Positions 1 through 12,858 of a DNA stretch of 64,000 nucleotides are shown here, piece by piece (positions within the stretch are counted from its first letter, which is position 1; each line of letters opens with the position of its first letter). The notes below the pieces were generated by a model. That model was given only the letters and a program-made list of their open reading frames with translations. It had not been told where the DNA came from and made no database searches. The position numbers and the translations under genes were made by a program. Origin of the DNA: Vespula vulgaris (lineage: Eukaryota; Arthropoda; Insecta; Hymenoptera; Vespidae); assembly GCF_905475345.1 (NCBI RefSeq), contig NC_066592.1, positions 923,001 to 987,000 on the forward strand. The letters run 5' to 3'.

Positions 1-86
1 ATGTGATATTCGGGCTAGGAAGTTTGTCATATATAAATATACTCGAGTGTTTAAGAAATTACATCGGCAGAGTGAGACTCGTTTTA

Positions 87-88
<2 letters not shown>

Positions 89-133
<45 letters not shown>
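89..133. repeat. (AT)n microsatellite
   Basis: An uninterrupted AT run of 45 bases. Confidence 0.97.
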
Positions 134-136
<3 letters not shown>

Positions 137-750
137 AGTTATATGATATTCCGTTAAGGATTATTAATTTAAAATCTGTTATTCGTAATGAAAATTTTAT
201 TTATCGACGATCTTAAAAGGAAAAGTTTTTGAGCACTATACATATGCATGCTTTATCGTTGGTGCTCTCGTCGAAAATGAAAACGTAAAAAACAGAGAAG
301 AGTGAAGTACGATTTCGCAATTCATTCGTAAAACTGCATAAAATATATTGAATGCAGCAGTACGATTTAAAATACGCGTTCTCGTTTGAAACGGTCGGCT
401 GGGATACGAAAATGGCTTGGCAAAAGCGATACATTAAATATTTCGTCGCACGGATATTTTTGTCTACCTTCGAGAGCTTCGCACTTGGCAACATTTTGAT
501 CGGTAAAATTCGATCGGTCATACGATTGGTTCGTTCTAACGCGATTCAAAATTCAAAGAAGCCCTCGTGTTTCCGAGAGAAATACCAAACTAAACGATCA
601 CGTTGTTGCTACGTACATATCTGCGATGATATTTACGAAGTATGATTCGAGAGAAGACTTTATTATAAAGCTTGCCTACGTGGTTATACGTGATACCTTT
701 ATCGTGATTTCCACGTGATGAAATCCGCTCACGTTTTTGAGCTAACAAAA

Positions 751-806
751 AGGAAAGAAAGAGAGAGAAAGAGAGAGAGAGGAAAGAAAGATAGATAGAG
801 AGAGAA

Positions 807-839
<33 letters not shown>
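751..839. repeat. (GA)n microsatellite
   Basis: A purine-only strand with GAAA and GATA interruptions, becoming pure GA at the right end. A second, shorter GA tract follows at 945-982. Confidence 0.95.
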
Positions 840-841
<2 letters not shown>

Positions 842-944
842 GAGGGAGACTTGAAAACGTAATATTCTTAATCCTCAACGCGTGAAAGCCGAGAGTAGAA
901 AATTCTTTCGGATGATATAACCGAGTGTAGCCAGCTGAGATGGG

Positions 945-982
945 AAAAAGAAAGAGAGAGAAAGAGAGAGAGAGAGAGGAAA
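945..982. repeat. (GA)n microsatellite
   Basis: A GA tract with AAA interruptions, about 100 bases after the previous one. Confidence 0.95.
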
Positions 983-1211
983 GCGTACAATCCTTTCCCC
1001 CGTCACCATCACTGCGGATTGTGATTAATAATTACGTTAAAGTCGCGCAGTCCTCGAGCCCAGTGTCGCACCCTTCTCTCAGATTAACATAATGTAGTCC
1101 GCTTTGAACTCCGCGGAAAATTTTACCGTGGTGGTTGGTGCCTGCCACCGCATAAATATGGAGGAGACTGATTGAAGGGAGGCGAAGAAGCGGATTCTGC
1201 AGCACAAACTC

Positions 1212-1579
1212 GGAGGAGGAGAAAGATAGGCGAAGAAAAAGAAAAAGAGAAGGAAAAAGAGAAAGAGAGAAACAGTGAAAAAGAAGAGGCCTTACAGGTG
1301 ATAGTCGTGTTTGAAAGAAAAAAAAAATGCGAAAAATGAGAGATGACGAAAGAAAAAGATAGAAAGAGAGAAAAGCTGCAACGGTAGGAAAGAAAATCTC
1401 CCAGGCAGCTTTTCTTCGAGGGTGGTCTAAAGGAGGAAGGAAAGCTTGGAAAAGGGAAAGAAGAGCTTTGGAAAGGAAACGACTGGAAGCAGGTGTGACT
1501 GAATTGGAACACGGCTCTCTCCATCTCTCTCTCTCTCTCTCTCTCTTCCTCACCCTCTTTTTCTTTCTCTTTCTTTTTC
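1212..1579. repeat. Purine-rich block followed by CT tract
   Basis: Purine-rich segments at 1212-1288 and 1311-1375 are followed at 1514-1579 by a CT tract of opposite strand bias, so a transcript could fold back on itself. Two minus-strand open frames over this block (up to 173 codons) are serine/phenylalanine/leucine-rich shadows of the repeats. Confidence 0.85.
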
Positions 1580-1854
1580 GTATCTTCTTTTAGTTCGATG
1601 ATGGACTACACTAGTTTTCCGATCGATAACCGATACCTAGGAGGCTTCCTTCTTACGGATTATCGTGCTTTCGCAGTACAAGCGACAGCTCCATTTCGTA
1701 GAATCTTCTATTAATTAATCTATAGAAGCTCGGAGAATCCTTCGGGAATCTTGAATCGTGGATTGCGAACTGATACTTTTCTCGTATTGATCTTACGAGT
1801 TCGTTTAATCTTAAAAATTACTCATTACTCTTACGTGTATATATTTGTATAACT

Positions 1855-1858
<4 letters not shown>

Positions 1859-1908
<50 letters not shown>

Positions 1909-1917
1909 GTATATATG
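1859..1917. repeat. (AT)n with GTAT tail
   Basis: A pure AT run that changes into ATGT/GTAT repeats at its right end. Confidence 0.95.
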
Positions 1918-2047
1918 CAAAAGTAAATTGGAAGAAGAGGAGATTTTCGGATCTATAAACTCGCGAGAAGAAGTCATATTTAAACGTGATATTAAACATC
2001 CCGGGAAAGCTTGGAATCATGGATGCCTTCCACAGGCTTTTCTTTAG

Positions 2048-2090
2048 CTGGAGGATTAAGTAAAATACTGGACGATTCTACATGCAACAG
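2048..2090 (+). other. Possible micro-exon before a CAG|GTGAGT donor
   Basis: The donor CAG|GTGAGT at 2091 fits the consensus fully. The nearest acceptor is GGCTTTTCTTTAG, ending at 2047. The 43-base segment is open in one frame, encoding a short peptide beginning GLSKILDDSTCN; that frame also has an ATG at 2023 and stops two codons into the intron. I do not recognise the peptide. Confidence 0.12.
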
Positions 2091-2391
2091 GTGAGTCGCT
2101 CTGTAATTTTTTAAGCATCATTATTAAGCCTCGCAGACAGGATACAAGACCGACGTATATCTCTCTCATAAATATCAAAGTAAGTAAACCAAGAAGTTAA
2201 TTACAATATATATATTTGCAAATTGAAGGATAGATCGAATATAGCGTAGCATACAATAATCGATAAAAGTGCAGATGAATATTATATTTCATGTGCTGGA
2301 AAAAAAAAAGGAAAACTGGAAACTATAGCGAACTCGATTTATTAATCCATTATATATGTATTGCTATACAAATATTAACTTTCCGAAACGA

Positions 2392-2442
2392 TTAAAAAAA
2401 AAAGAAAAAAAAATACAAAAAAATAAAAAAAATAAAAAGAAA
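2392..2442. repeat. A-rich low-complexity tract
   Basis: Runs of A broken by G, T or C. The lysine-rich open frame over it is an artefact. Confidence 0.9.
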
Positions 2443-3420
2443 CGCGAATGCATAGCCATTAGCTTCTACTGCGTTTTCAAACAGATAATATTTTACAAAC
2501 ACGATGTTAAAAGTATAATATCGATTGTTCGGTTCTCATCACGTGGATGTTGCTGAATATATACGATAACTATTAATTAATATATAATTTCATTAATGAC
2601 GCATAAATAAATGAATCGTTATTAACGTACGAAAGAACTTCGATCGTCTCATGGTGAAGCTTTAAGCATTTTAAGCATCGTTCTCTAAGCATTACAAGTT
2701 GATAGCAAAGCCTAAGACGAACGCGCAACGAGTAATCTATTAATGACGGAAGTCGTCCAGGTGCGCTTAGAATGCAGGCAGCTTGGCATGCTCGTGCAGG
2801 GATTGAAGTTGGCACCAAGCCAACCTCCTAAGTGGTCCACATTTTCCAGCCGTATCTACTAGATTAGTTTCTTCCTCGACGTACCATACTCCGGGTTCTT
2901 CCTCGAATTTGTAAATATTAGCTAGCTAGACAATTTAAACGTTATTTCCGATATAATCAAACGACTACTACCGATTTTCGAGAAGACCAAATTATCGTTA
3001 ATTTTCATGATTTTAATTAAATGAATCCATTGGATTCATTCAATTCATTTGTAATGACGAAAAAATCATTCACAATTAATTTGTAATCAAGTTGATTTTC
3101 ATTGAAACAAAGCAAGAAAATAAATTGCCTCTGGTGGAACGTTCATCAGAAACGTGAAACTAATTGAGTCCTGTCATTTATGGAAACGTTACGAGAAAAT
3201 ATCACGGTCGTTAATTAATAGTAATATTAACGAGTAGGAATATGTAATGTATACGAATAAATATTCAGCCATCGTTTTCATCGTGAACGTCATTATCGTT
3301 GGCAATGCGTTTAACGGTTGTAGAATCTCGAGTATTGTTATCTTGACTATAGTCGTATCTTCACGCTAATTACACTCGAAATCGGTTGAAGCCAATCTCT
3401 TGCACCCGACCTCTTCACTT

Positions 3421-3596
3421 TCTCATTCTCTCTCTCTCTCTTTCTCTCTCCCTCTCTATGGATACATACGAGGTAGCGAATATATTACTTACAGGGATTT
3501 AATCAAGTTCAACTGGCTCTGGTGTAATCAAGTTGAACGTGCTGAAGGGTTAGCAGATCTTGACATGTTGAGAGAGAGAGAGAGAGAGAGAGAGAA
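3421..3596. repeat. CT tract and GA tract in inverted arrangement
   Basis: A CT tract at 3421-3457 and a pure GA tract at 3570-3596 are separated by about 112 unique bases. In RNA the two could pair into a stem of 25 bp or more. Confidence 0.9.
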
Positions 3597-4009
3597 AATG
3601 TAATATATCAAATTTGTGCATCGTCGTTCAATCTAACAACAATTTATGATTTCAATCAATGTTTGACTTGTAAATAGAAACAAAACCAATAGTTCCCTTT
3701 CTTAATAGAATATATTTTGCGAAGACATTGCCACATAGATATTATTTGCAATTAATTTCGTTGATTTTCCATCTCCGTCGAACGTTCGGACTATCGGTCC
3801 GTGCCTATCGAGACTTCCATGTGGTGAACATCGACGTATTTGCACGCATCCAAGGGTGGTGAATAGCGGAGTTTACAGCCGAACGATCGTGCATAATTAC
3901 GGGCACACAATTGTGTTCGCATTGACTGAGGGAATAGAGACGGTGAAAGGGTAAGGTGTAGGAGTGAAGGGGAATACAACGTCTATGTGTTTCTCAGCGA
4001 AGATAGAAT

Positions 4010-4064
4010 GAGCGAGCGAGTGAGTGAGTGAGTGAGATAGAGATGGAGATTGAGATAGAGATAG
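4010..4064. repeat. (GAGC)(GAGT)(GATA) tetranucleotide array
   Basis: GAGC, then GAGT repeats, then degenerate GAGATA repeats. Confidence 0.9.
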
Positions 4065-4753
4065 TCACTTTGAGAACAGTCGATAAATAGACGAGTCCAG
4101 GTATCCGATAGGGTGGACGAGTATTCAAGCATCCTAACGCTCATACCTACATACCTACCAGTAAAATCGACAGGATAGGTCTAGGAATACCCTGGGAGGC
4201 AGGAAAAGACGATAGGAGTCTGTATAACGCAACAGTGTTGGCTCCGAGACAAGAAAATCTGCTTGGCAAGCGTCGCCTTCGCCATTGGGACGCAGAAATA
4301 TTATGATCCGTCGTTTATTTCATCCCTGAGATTCGTTCTTCGAATCAGGATGGATATTATAAAAAAAAAGAAAGAAGCAAAAAAATTCCCTCTGCACAGT
4401 AACAAGCAATGAAGATCGGTTTTCCTATTATATCGTGCTTTCATGTTATTGATTATTCCAAGTACGAGATATTTAAAATATATCAACGTATCCATTTCGT
4501 AAATGCAGATACGTAGTACATCGGTAGACTTTCATCAAACTAAAGCGTAACTCATGGAAGTTTCATGTTTAGTACTTTATCACGATTCACGGAGCACTCC
4601 ATTGAATTCATCGAATACCTTTATCTATTCGGAATGTTGTCGAACAAACGCCGACGAAGGCAAACTATCAGGAAACTGCGAAATGACGATGGAACGGGGA
4701 AATAACAATGGTTGAAATTATATGAAGTTCCTTTTAATTACGAAAATAGGGGT

Positions 4754-4780
4754 GAAGAAGGAGAGAGAATAAGAAGAAAG

Positions 4781-4826
<46 letters not shown>

Positions 4827-4828
4827 GC
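4754..4828. repeat. (GA)n microsatellite
   Basis: A GA tract with a pure core around 4791-4817; purine-rich sequence continues to about 4880. Confidence 0.95.
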
Positions 4829-7158
4829 AAATAGAAAGACAAAGAGGGAAGGAAAATGACGAGAAGGAAAAGGAAGAGGGTTAGCAATTTAATTAGAGGA
4901 TTCTGTCGATCGATCCGATCGAGTCTACCAAGCTGGTCGTTACAGGCAACAAGGACAACGAGCCTCCATAGTTAACGCGATTCCAACTCTCTAACATCGT
5001 TACTCGCTCGAGGCCGACGCGATTGAATCGAATTTAGATTCTGCCTACTTTTCTTTCCTCGAAATCGATTCTCTCTCATTCGTTCTTTAAGATCGATCTT
5101 TTTCTTTTACGTCCCGCAATCCTAACAATTAATTTCGATAATATCTTTCGAAAAAACTCGTTCGATCTTTTCTTCTCTTAATGAAAGTTTACGTCGCCTA
5201 ACGCGTTTCATCGTTGTCGTTATATCAACTCGACTACGCCGTCTTCTTGTTTCCTCCTCCTTTCCTGTGTCATCGACACGAAACGCTCGAGTGCTCTAGT
5301 TTTCGTAACGAACCTTTGAATATCAAGCAACCGTTTCATTATTCTCACCGTGTTGGCCCAATTTTGCTAACAACGGCTAATTGCCAAGGAGTACCGATAC
5401 AGTTAATGAGAATGGATATACCCGACTCTCCTAGTATCATACGCTACTGCCTAATACAAAAGTGGATAAAAATGAGCTAGGTATTTCTTCTCTTTTTTCC
5501 TTCGCTTCTTATCCTTTTAGACGGGTTTGGAGAAAAATCGTAGAATTAACATATTTCGAGAAAATGAAAATTTATTTACACTTATAATGTCTCATTTTTA
5601 TCCTATTATGAATGTTACGTTTTATTTCACATTCGTTTATAAAAGTTTAATTTTAGCTATCGCTTCGATCATTTTACAGATTGATGTTCTCTCAGTTACA
5701 GCAGCAAAAAATTTTTCAACTAACAACGTCAGAGAGACGGAGAAACGTTTCGAGGGAAGATTTAATTAGAGGTGGATTCGTCGAGTGATTTGGAAACTAG
5801 CAGGACAGCCCAGGCTGTTTCTCGTATACGAGAGAGGGAAGTAGATAATCAAGCGGGGGCTTGGCCAATTAGGCCGGAGTACGAGGAATCAGTTTAGTTC
5901 ACTCGGTTACTCAGCTTTTACGAGATTGAAAACGTTTCGACAAAACGGTCAGTCGAGCCAACGACAAATACACCTTGTAAAATGTAATCCCAAGCAAATG
6001 CAATGGTAAAAAAGGGATGAAAAATCGTTCCTTCTCGAACTTCGACATTAAAATTAAATACGTGCGATACTAGTCCTTTTGATACTTCATACATCTAAAA
6101 TATAACGATCGTTATTAGACGGAGATCACATCGTATCCCTTTAAAATATACACACGCGAGATACTGACAAATCATGGGGCTTTAGCGTGTAGTAATACCC
6201 AACAACAAATCTTTCTATTAACAAGGTTACGAGTAGTTCGTGACGAATTATACACTTTATCGCTTGCCCTAGATTTAGCCACGTAAGGCTTGACGTATTG
6301 AACTTAGACGTGATAATCTTGTTACAGCCGATATAATAAATGGTCATTACCTTGTTTCAACAAATTTGCAATGCACCGGGCTTTACTTTCTTTGCCTACT
6401 TTTTTTCTTTTCTCTTTCTCTTTTTTTTTTTTTTTTACTTACGATTAATGTATACTCTTAATGATCAGCTTTTAAACCACGCATTAAAATCATTTACGCG
6501 TTTCGCCTGTTTCATCTACTTTTTATCAAGATATATAGATTTAAGAAAAATAAAGTCGAAGCTAATAAACGGCACATGACGAAAGAACAGTTATTCTATC
6601 AATATCGATTCAATGGAGAATCAATCGCGTGATTTCGCAGAATCTCATTTTAATTCCCCTCATCAATTTTCCTTCCACAAAACGTAACCAGCTTGTCGTC
6701 ATCGTGTTGGTATGGAAATTGCCTCCGGCAAAGAGTCACGTAGTCAATGTTCCGCGTAATTCAAAGTTAAGTAGGCAGCGAAGAAAGGACGTGGGCGTAA
6801 TAGACGAGCCGGAAATAATGTCTCAGAGACATTTCGTCTAACGGAGGCCTTTCGATCGTGTTGTCGCCGCGAACTATAATAATTGGTTGGATTATCGGTA
6901 GGATATAGTTATGGGAAGTGCGAAAGCTCCGGGCCTCGTTTGAGATAATCTCTACTCTGATTGCGTTTGACGCGTCATTGAGCGGAATGATGGAGGCGTG
7001 CGTAAATCTCGACTCTATCGCTTCGCAACGATTCGTTCCTGCCGTCATTATTCGAAGTGCCATTGTTATTTCTGGCTGACGATGAAAGAAGAAAGCCACT
7101 TAGGATCTTTGTCCGTACTCGTCCTATTACGTCGCGAAGGAAGAAGAATGAATGGATC

Positions 7159-7269
7159 GAAAGAGGGAGAAAGACAGAGGTACGAAAGGAAAAAGGAAAG
7201 AAGGAAAAAAAAGAAGAAAAAAGAAAAGAAACGAAAAAGAAAGGAACAAAAAGAGAAGAGAAGAGAAAA
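7159..7269. repeat. Purine-rich AAG/AAAG tract
   Basis: Over 100 bases of nearly pure purine. It explains the lysine/arginine-rich frames on plus and phenylalanine/serine-rich frames on minus. Confidence 0.9.
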
Positions 7270-8369
7270 TGACAAGGACACCTGACACTTTATAATCGCT
7301 CATATTCGAGGCCCCGTTAAAATTCTAATTGAGTTAATACCCGTTCGACCATTTTCCAATAATAACGTTATACGAAAGCAAGCGATGCATCAAAGGAGAA
7401 ACGAACGATATACACCGTCATTATCCGGCCTCGTTTCTGCTTAACTATGTTACCACAACGTTTGTTTATCCATTGTTAAGCCTAAAATTACAGTTTTTAT
7501 AATAGATCGCCGTAAAAGACGAGTGAATTATGATCGCGTTGTGTAAAATGTATCATAACAAAATTAACATGTTAAAATCGCATTAAAAAATGAGGATAGG
7601 TCGAGTTCCTATTTTTTTTTTTTTTTTAATCGACAAACAAACATAGTTAATGAGAAACGCAATGTTTCCTGTACAAGATTCGGCTAGTTTCGGGCAACGT
7701 AATAAATCGAAGGATTATCAGGACGATTAGTAATTAGCGAACGATCGTACATCGCTGGCTGTAACGTGGTACGCGTAGGTACCTAGCCAGTGCGCTCGCT
7801 AGGAAAGTGCAACGAACGCTGCATGCCATTATCGATTTCAGATATCACTGTTTTCCAGCACCCTCCCCCCCGATCCTTCCCCTCACCGTAATACTCTCGG
7901 CACAACCTTCGCTAGTACTCCCCACCCGTAGAGCTCGGCAAATTGAGAAGTTTCGTAATATTAATCGTTCGAACGAACAAACTCGGTAACTAGATTCTCA
8001 AATAAACTCCCAACGCGGGGCCTTTGGATTCCTCTGGCTGCCGGTTTCAGCCAGGAACAAAATTGAATCGGTCGCTGCACAGTTTCTCTCGTTACGATTA
8101 CAGACTCGATAAACGTAGCCTCGAGATCGGACCACGAATCGAGGAAAAAGAAAGGAATTCGAAAAGGAACTGGACCGAAAATTTGCTGGATTTTTCTGAT
8201 GAAATGTTCGCCTCTTTTCTTTCTTTCTTTTTTCTTCCTTTTTTATTCTTGCTTTTACGAGTATAGAAAAACGTGTACGACGAGGGATGAATGGGGCTTG
8301 AGGATGAAATGGTAAGAAAGCGAAACGTCTTCTTGGCAACTATCTCTGTGCTCTCCACTTAGAGTCCAA

Positions 8370-8377
8370 TCTCTTTC

Positions 8378-8415
<38 letters not shown>

Positions 8416-8421
8416 TTTCTC
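8370..8421. repeat. (CT)n microsatellite
   Basis: A CT tract with TTT interruptions. Confidence 0.95.
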
Positions 8422-8553
8422 TTATGTGCATCTATAGCTCTGCCCTCGTCGTCTCGATTAACGGCGATGCTCGTCGGTCTTGCACGGTAAAATTTAATTA
8501 AACGGTCTTTAATGGAAAAGTTACTTTATTTATTCCGGAATCCGATAGCCATC

Positions 8554-8567
8554 ATTCTCTTCCTTTC

Positions 8568-8624
<57 letters not shown>
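8554..8624. repeat. (CT)n microsatellite
   Basis: A pure CT core of about 45 bases (8576-8620) preceded by CCTTT words. Confidence 0.97.
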
Positions 8625-8625
<1 letters not shown>

Positions 8626-9304
8626 GGCTGAACAACGATAATTTACGAAGCCAGGAACGTGCATTCTCAACGCCTTCTTCCGTTTATCTCTCCTTCCAAG
8701 ACAGAATCGAATCGCGATTAGCAAACGAGTTATCGCGATAAAGTATCCACGTCGAGGGAATAAAACGGTGCAATCGATCAAGATGTTCTTTCCCTCCTTC
8801 TCTCAAAAGAGTTTTCTTGCGAGGAAAAGAACTACCTCGCGATCCTACCACGAGTGACGACGATAATGTATTCTTATCGACGTACGCGAGAAAATCCCGT
8901 AAAGAATCTTTGGAGAAGCTTTGACGTCCCACCCAAACTCCTACGGTCCTGAAATCTTCCTTTCCTCTCTCATCTCAAACCGCCTCACATCCCGATGAAT
9001 GGCGTCGCGTTCTCGAGCTTTCGTCGGAGATACGCTGGGATCGAGAGAGCTTCCTAGTATGACAAAACGAGGAGAACTTGATGTCTTTTGGATTAGTAAT
9101 CTCCCGGAAGTATCAACGAGAAAATAATGGAACGAATTTTACCTTCGAGAATTATCCGATAGGTTTATTAACTTTTATCTTTTTTCTTTTCTTTTTCTTT
9201 TTTGTTTTGTTTTTTTTTTATTATAAATGGAATTAAAATTCAACGGATCAGTTTAGTAAATCAATTAGGAAAATTAATATTACAAAGTACCTCCTCGAAA
9301 TCTA

Positions 9305-9306
<2 letters not shown>

Positions 9307-9353
<47 letters not shown>
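9307..9353. repeat. (CT)n microsatellite
   Basis: CCCTCT words leading into a pure CT run. Confidence 0.96.
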
Positions 9354-9356
<3 letters not shown>

Positions 9357-10331
9357 ACCAGATGTACAATCAGCAAAGATATTCGATTCGAAATAGATAT
9401 CGGTTTAGCTAGTTTCCTATCCATCTATTCCCCTATTATCAAAATCTCCGAATTCCAATCCCATCTACTCATCGTGACCTGGAAGGGTGCGAGGGGTGGA
9501 AGCAAGCCCTCTCATTCACGGCTTCCTTATATCTATGCCATCCCGACCGTTCACCGTGTTTGCTCTCTCAACGAACGAACGTGTATCGCTGTCGACCGTT
9601 TGGATTTATCACGGTTACAATTGGATATGCTTTTCGTCGACAGAGCTCTACCATTTCTTGATTAAACGATTTCAAAGCAAACTGAAACATTATATTCCCG
9701 TTAAAATGTATACGTATTATGTATCAAGCAGATTAAAATTTCTATTATCTAGAAAATTGAATGTCGAGATTTGTTAATATTTGACTTGTCTTTGGAAGAA
9801 AATTTCGGCTTTTGATTTTCTCTATTTCACGAATCGCCGACGATCGAGGAGAAGTTTACGAGTCGTCGTCGAAATCGAAACCATTCGACGATGAAAACCT
9901 TTTGTCGAAAGAGACGAGGAAGGTAAAGGCTCTTTCATTGTCGAATGCTGACTGGTCCTGCTTTTTATCACTGGCCCCGAGGGAGTGCGGAGACATCCGA
10001 GGCCGTAGAGAAGCAGGTTTGCCATCGTTCTGTACGTTTGACGGGTCCCAGAGGAAACATCGCTAACTTGACAGCCCATCTACTTCTACCTTCTATGCTC
10101 GGAACGCAAAAGACCCCGTTCTCTCGCGTGAAACTTTTGGACATCGAATCAGGAAATTCGACGGGAAACAAAGACGTTTTACACGTATACACGATCCCTT
10201 AACACATTTGCCACTATTTTTATACACGTTATATTCTACAAAAAGAAAAATATCCCTCGCAAAAGTTTCGGTCCTTAAATTCGTCCGCGGAAACTATTCC
10301 TACGTCTAAAAAGTCGTTCTTTATTTAACAG

Positions 10332-10418
10332 GAGAAACTCGCGAAGCTATTTTTCATGTAGCACGAAGTAGAATCAACGAGTAGAAACAGGAAAGAACCA
10401 TTGTGATGATACTAGAAG
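10332..10418 (+). other. Possible short non-coding exon
   Basis: Seen: a TTCTTTATTTAACAG acceptor ends at 10331 and AGAAG|GTAAGG, a strong 5' splice site, starts at 10419. The 87 bases between have stops in all three plus frames, so an exon here would be UTR or lncRNA. An alternative acceptor, TTTTTCATGTAG, ends at 10361 and would give 57 bases. Splice-like pairs of this quality occur by chance in AT-rich DNA. Confidence 0.12.
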
Positions 10419-10778
10419 GTAAGGTCATAATTAAGATTCGTCCCTCGTCTCTGTAAAAATGTCAGCCGCTGGACAAAAAGTGGCTGGTTTGTTAATCCTT
10501 GTAGGTACTTAAGTAAACATGCTAACAGCCGTCTCGAGTGGTCCTACGATAACCGAGGGTCTGTTGGCTAGCCATGTGCGGTAAGCTTATGTATAGGGTG
10601 GAAGTATATGTAACGAGAATACGTCTGAACAACGCACGAGCAAGGAACCCATGTAACCATAAGTACACGTACGTTCAGACCTGTTCAAAACCTGTTCAGT
10701 CGTGTCTGCGCTCGAGTGAATGTCAAAGCAACAATGCACGAGTATCGCGTCTTGGAATCTTAGTTACTCTCGACTCGT

Positions 10779-10786
10779 TATAAAAG
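10779..10786 (+). promoter_or_regulatory. TATA-like box
   Basis: TATAAAAG precedes GCGCTGAC and, some 30 bases on, CACTCACCG, which is only a rough initiator. No gene is recognised downstream. Confidence 0.12.
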
Positions 10787-11357
10787 CGCTGACTTTTTCT
10801 TCTACCTAGACACTCACCGTTTGGAAACTTTTCTATGCTCGCGAAAAAACTGCCAAATCTTTATTCACCTTTTTGCGAACCTAACGTTTCAATCGTACGC
10901 TTTATAGAAAATTCTTTTCATTCAATATGATAAATATTAATCGTTGCGTTAGATAGTACGAAGGACCGTCGTTCCGTCCCTTTCCTATCTCTCTCTCTGT
11001 CTCTGTCTGTCTTTCTATCTCCCTATTTCCCTGTTTTCAATTTTCTCGTATCATTCTGCTGCAACGATATCGCGCAGACGACACCTCGAAACGCAGTTTC
11101 GCGTTTATAACGGACCAATTCATTAAGACATTCTACCGTTTCCGTATAATGAAAGCGCAATTAGAGATATGCAAAAGACCGTTTATATTGGGCATGGGAA
11201 AAGTGGAAGGTAGGAGGTGAAGATGCCATCTGAATTGTGAAAATACTTGGAAGGAATCCAATATTAACCGTTGGAATGTTCGTGAAAATAATGGAAGGGT
11301 AAATGGTTAGTCGGCTGCGGATGGTGAATATTGCCGCGTGTAGCTATCGAATAGGAT

Positions 11358-11382
11358 GGGTCGGGGGTGGTGTCGGGGTGGG
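11358..11382 (+). other. G-quadruplex motif
   Basis: Four G runs (GGG, GGGGG, GGGG, GGG) are separated by loops of 2, 7 and 1 bases (TC, TGGTGTC, T). This fits the standard G3+N1-7 rule. It is the only clear four-run match I found. Confidence 0.6.
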
Positions 11383-11464
11383 TTACGGATGAAATTTTAT
11401 CGCCACCGGAAAAACAAGCGTCGAAATCGAGCGTCGACGCGTGTCCTCGACGATGGACTCATTT

Positions 11465-11632
11465 TCCCTCTCTCTCTTTCTCTCTCTCTATCTATCTATC
11501 TATCTGTCCGTCTCTCCCTCTCCTTCCCTCTCATACGACTGCCGGTGAATCCACATGCGAACGATGTTGCTCAAATTTCTCTCTCTCTTTCTCTCTCTAT
11601 TTCTCTTTCTCTTTCTACCTCTCTTTCTGTCT
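11465..11632. repeat. CT and CTAT repeat pair
   Basis: Tracts at 11465-11532 (CT, then CTAT, then CTCC) and 11577-11632 (CT with TTT), separated by 44 unique bases. Confidence 0.93.
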
Positions 11633-11918
11633 GCGGTCGTTCTCGAAAAGAGGATCGTTAACCGGGGAAAACTACCACAAACATAAACCGCGATATTAAA
11701 TGAAACGTATTCGCTGGTGATAACGTTCGAAAAATCTACGAAACATACCAAACAAAAAGAGAGTTAATAAATGTGCCGATAAATAAAGGAATTTACTTGT
11801 TATTTCGATATTTCGTATATTTCCTAATAATAATATCTGTAAATGGATCATGAATGCTTCACGATGTTCACATTCGATGGTTTGTAATAAAAAGAAGGAG
11901 AGAGAAAATAAGAGAAAA

Positions 11919-11921
<3 letters not shown>

Positions 11922-11954
<33 letters not shown>

Positions 11955-12077
11955 TTTTTCAAAAAGAAAAGTCATTTCCATAGCGTTTAAGAAGTCTCAC
12001 CGCGGAAAAATCCGTTGTAAAGTGAGGACGAGAGAGAAAGAGAGAAAGAGAGAAAGGAAGAGAAAGAAAGATAGAGG
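11922..12077. repeat. Two GA tracts
   Basis: Tracts at 11922-11954 (pure GA) and 12030-12077 (GA with AAA), opposite in bias to the CT tracts 300 bases to the left. Confidence 0.93.
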
Positions 12078-12231
12078 CGACGTAATGCGGCAGCCCTTCA
12101 ACTCCAGACGTGTAACTCGAGAAAAAGAAAAGAAGGACGGAGAGTAAGAAGTTGGTTCGTTCCGCGGAAGAACCGTAAGCTCGCTCGAGCTTTCCCGGCT
12201 GGCTACAAAGTCGAAGGCAGTAGTTGCAATA

Positions 12232-12304
12232 GGTGGGTGGGTAGATGGGTGGATAGGTAGGTAGGTAGGTAGGTAGGTAGGTAGGTAGGTAGGTAGGTAC
12301 GTAG
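12232..12304. repeat. (GGTA)n microsatellite
   Basis: GGGT and GATG-type units lead into about twelve perfect GGTA repeats. The left part has three GGG runs and could form a G-quadruplex. The unit differs from the insect telomere repeat TTAGG. Confidence 0.97.
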
Positions 12305-12487
12305 CAACGTCCGTTGCCCGGTAATTCCTTTCTTCGCCGAAAAGAAAAGGAGTAAAAACGGCGATTAAGGCTTTTAGCTCAAAATAACGGCTCCATGTGC
12401 GCTAGCGTTCCTTCCGCAATGCGTATAAGAAGAAAACAAGAAGCGAAGTCTGTGTGAGAGAGAAGCGAAACTCGCTCGGACGATGAC

Positions 12488-12558
12488 GCCGCCGTCGTCG
12501 TCGTTGTCGTCGTAGTCGTCGTAGTCGTAGTTGTTGTTGTTGTTGTCGTCGTCGTCGA
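12488..12558. repeat. (GTC)/(GTT)/(GTA) trinucleotide array
   Basis: A CpG-containing trinucleotide repeat with GTC, GTA and GTT variants. Confidence 0.93.
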
Positions 12559-12794
12559 TGTAGGAAGAAGAAAACGGGGATGGTTTCGTGGGCGATTCGG
12601 CCGCTAGTTTCTACCCTGCTGAGCAGCTTTTCCCGAGGCTCTGTGGTTTCTCGGTGCTATAAATACCGACACCGCGGCGAGGAAAACGAAGGTACGAGCG
12701 AGAGAAAGCTCGGCGAAACGATGAGAGTCGGCTGCTGCTTGTGGGAAGAGAGGGTGAAAAGAGAGAAAAGGAAGGAAGATGTCGGACCAAACGG

Positions 12795-12858
12795 TATATG
12801 TGTGTATGTGTGGATGTATGTGTACGTGTATATATGTACGTATATATGTATGTGTGTG
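12795..12858. repeat. TG/TA alternating tract
   Basis: A mixed TGTATG/TATG low-complexity run with Z-DNA-prone alternation. Confidence 0.85.

Noticed and set aside
2010..2050. TTCCACAG...CTTT...CTT resemblance to plant miR396
   Set aside because: Plant miR396 has no insect counterpart, the match has internal gaps, and the local hairpin is weak.
9812..10066. 84-codon plus frame with a charged, coding-like first half
   Set aside because: Another long frame lies on minus over the same bases, no acceptor precedes it, and composition is explained by local TCG/CGA richness.
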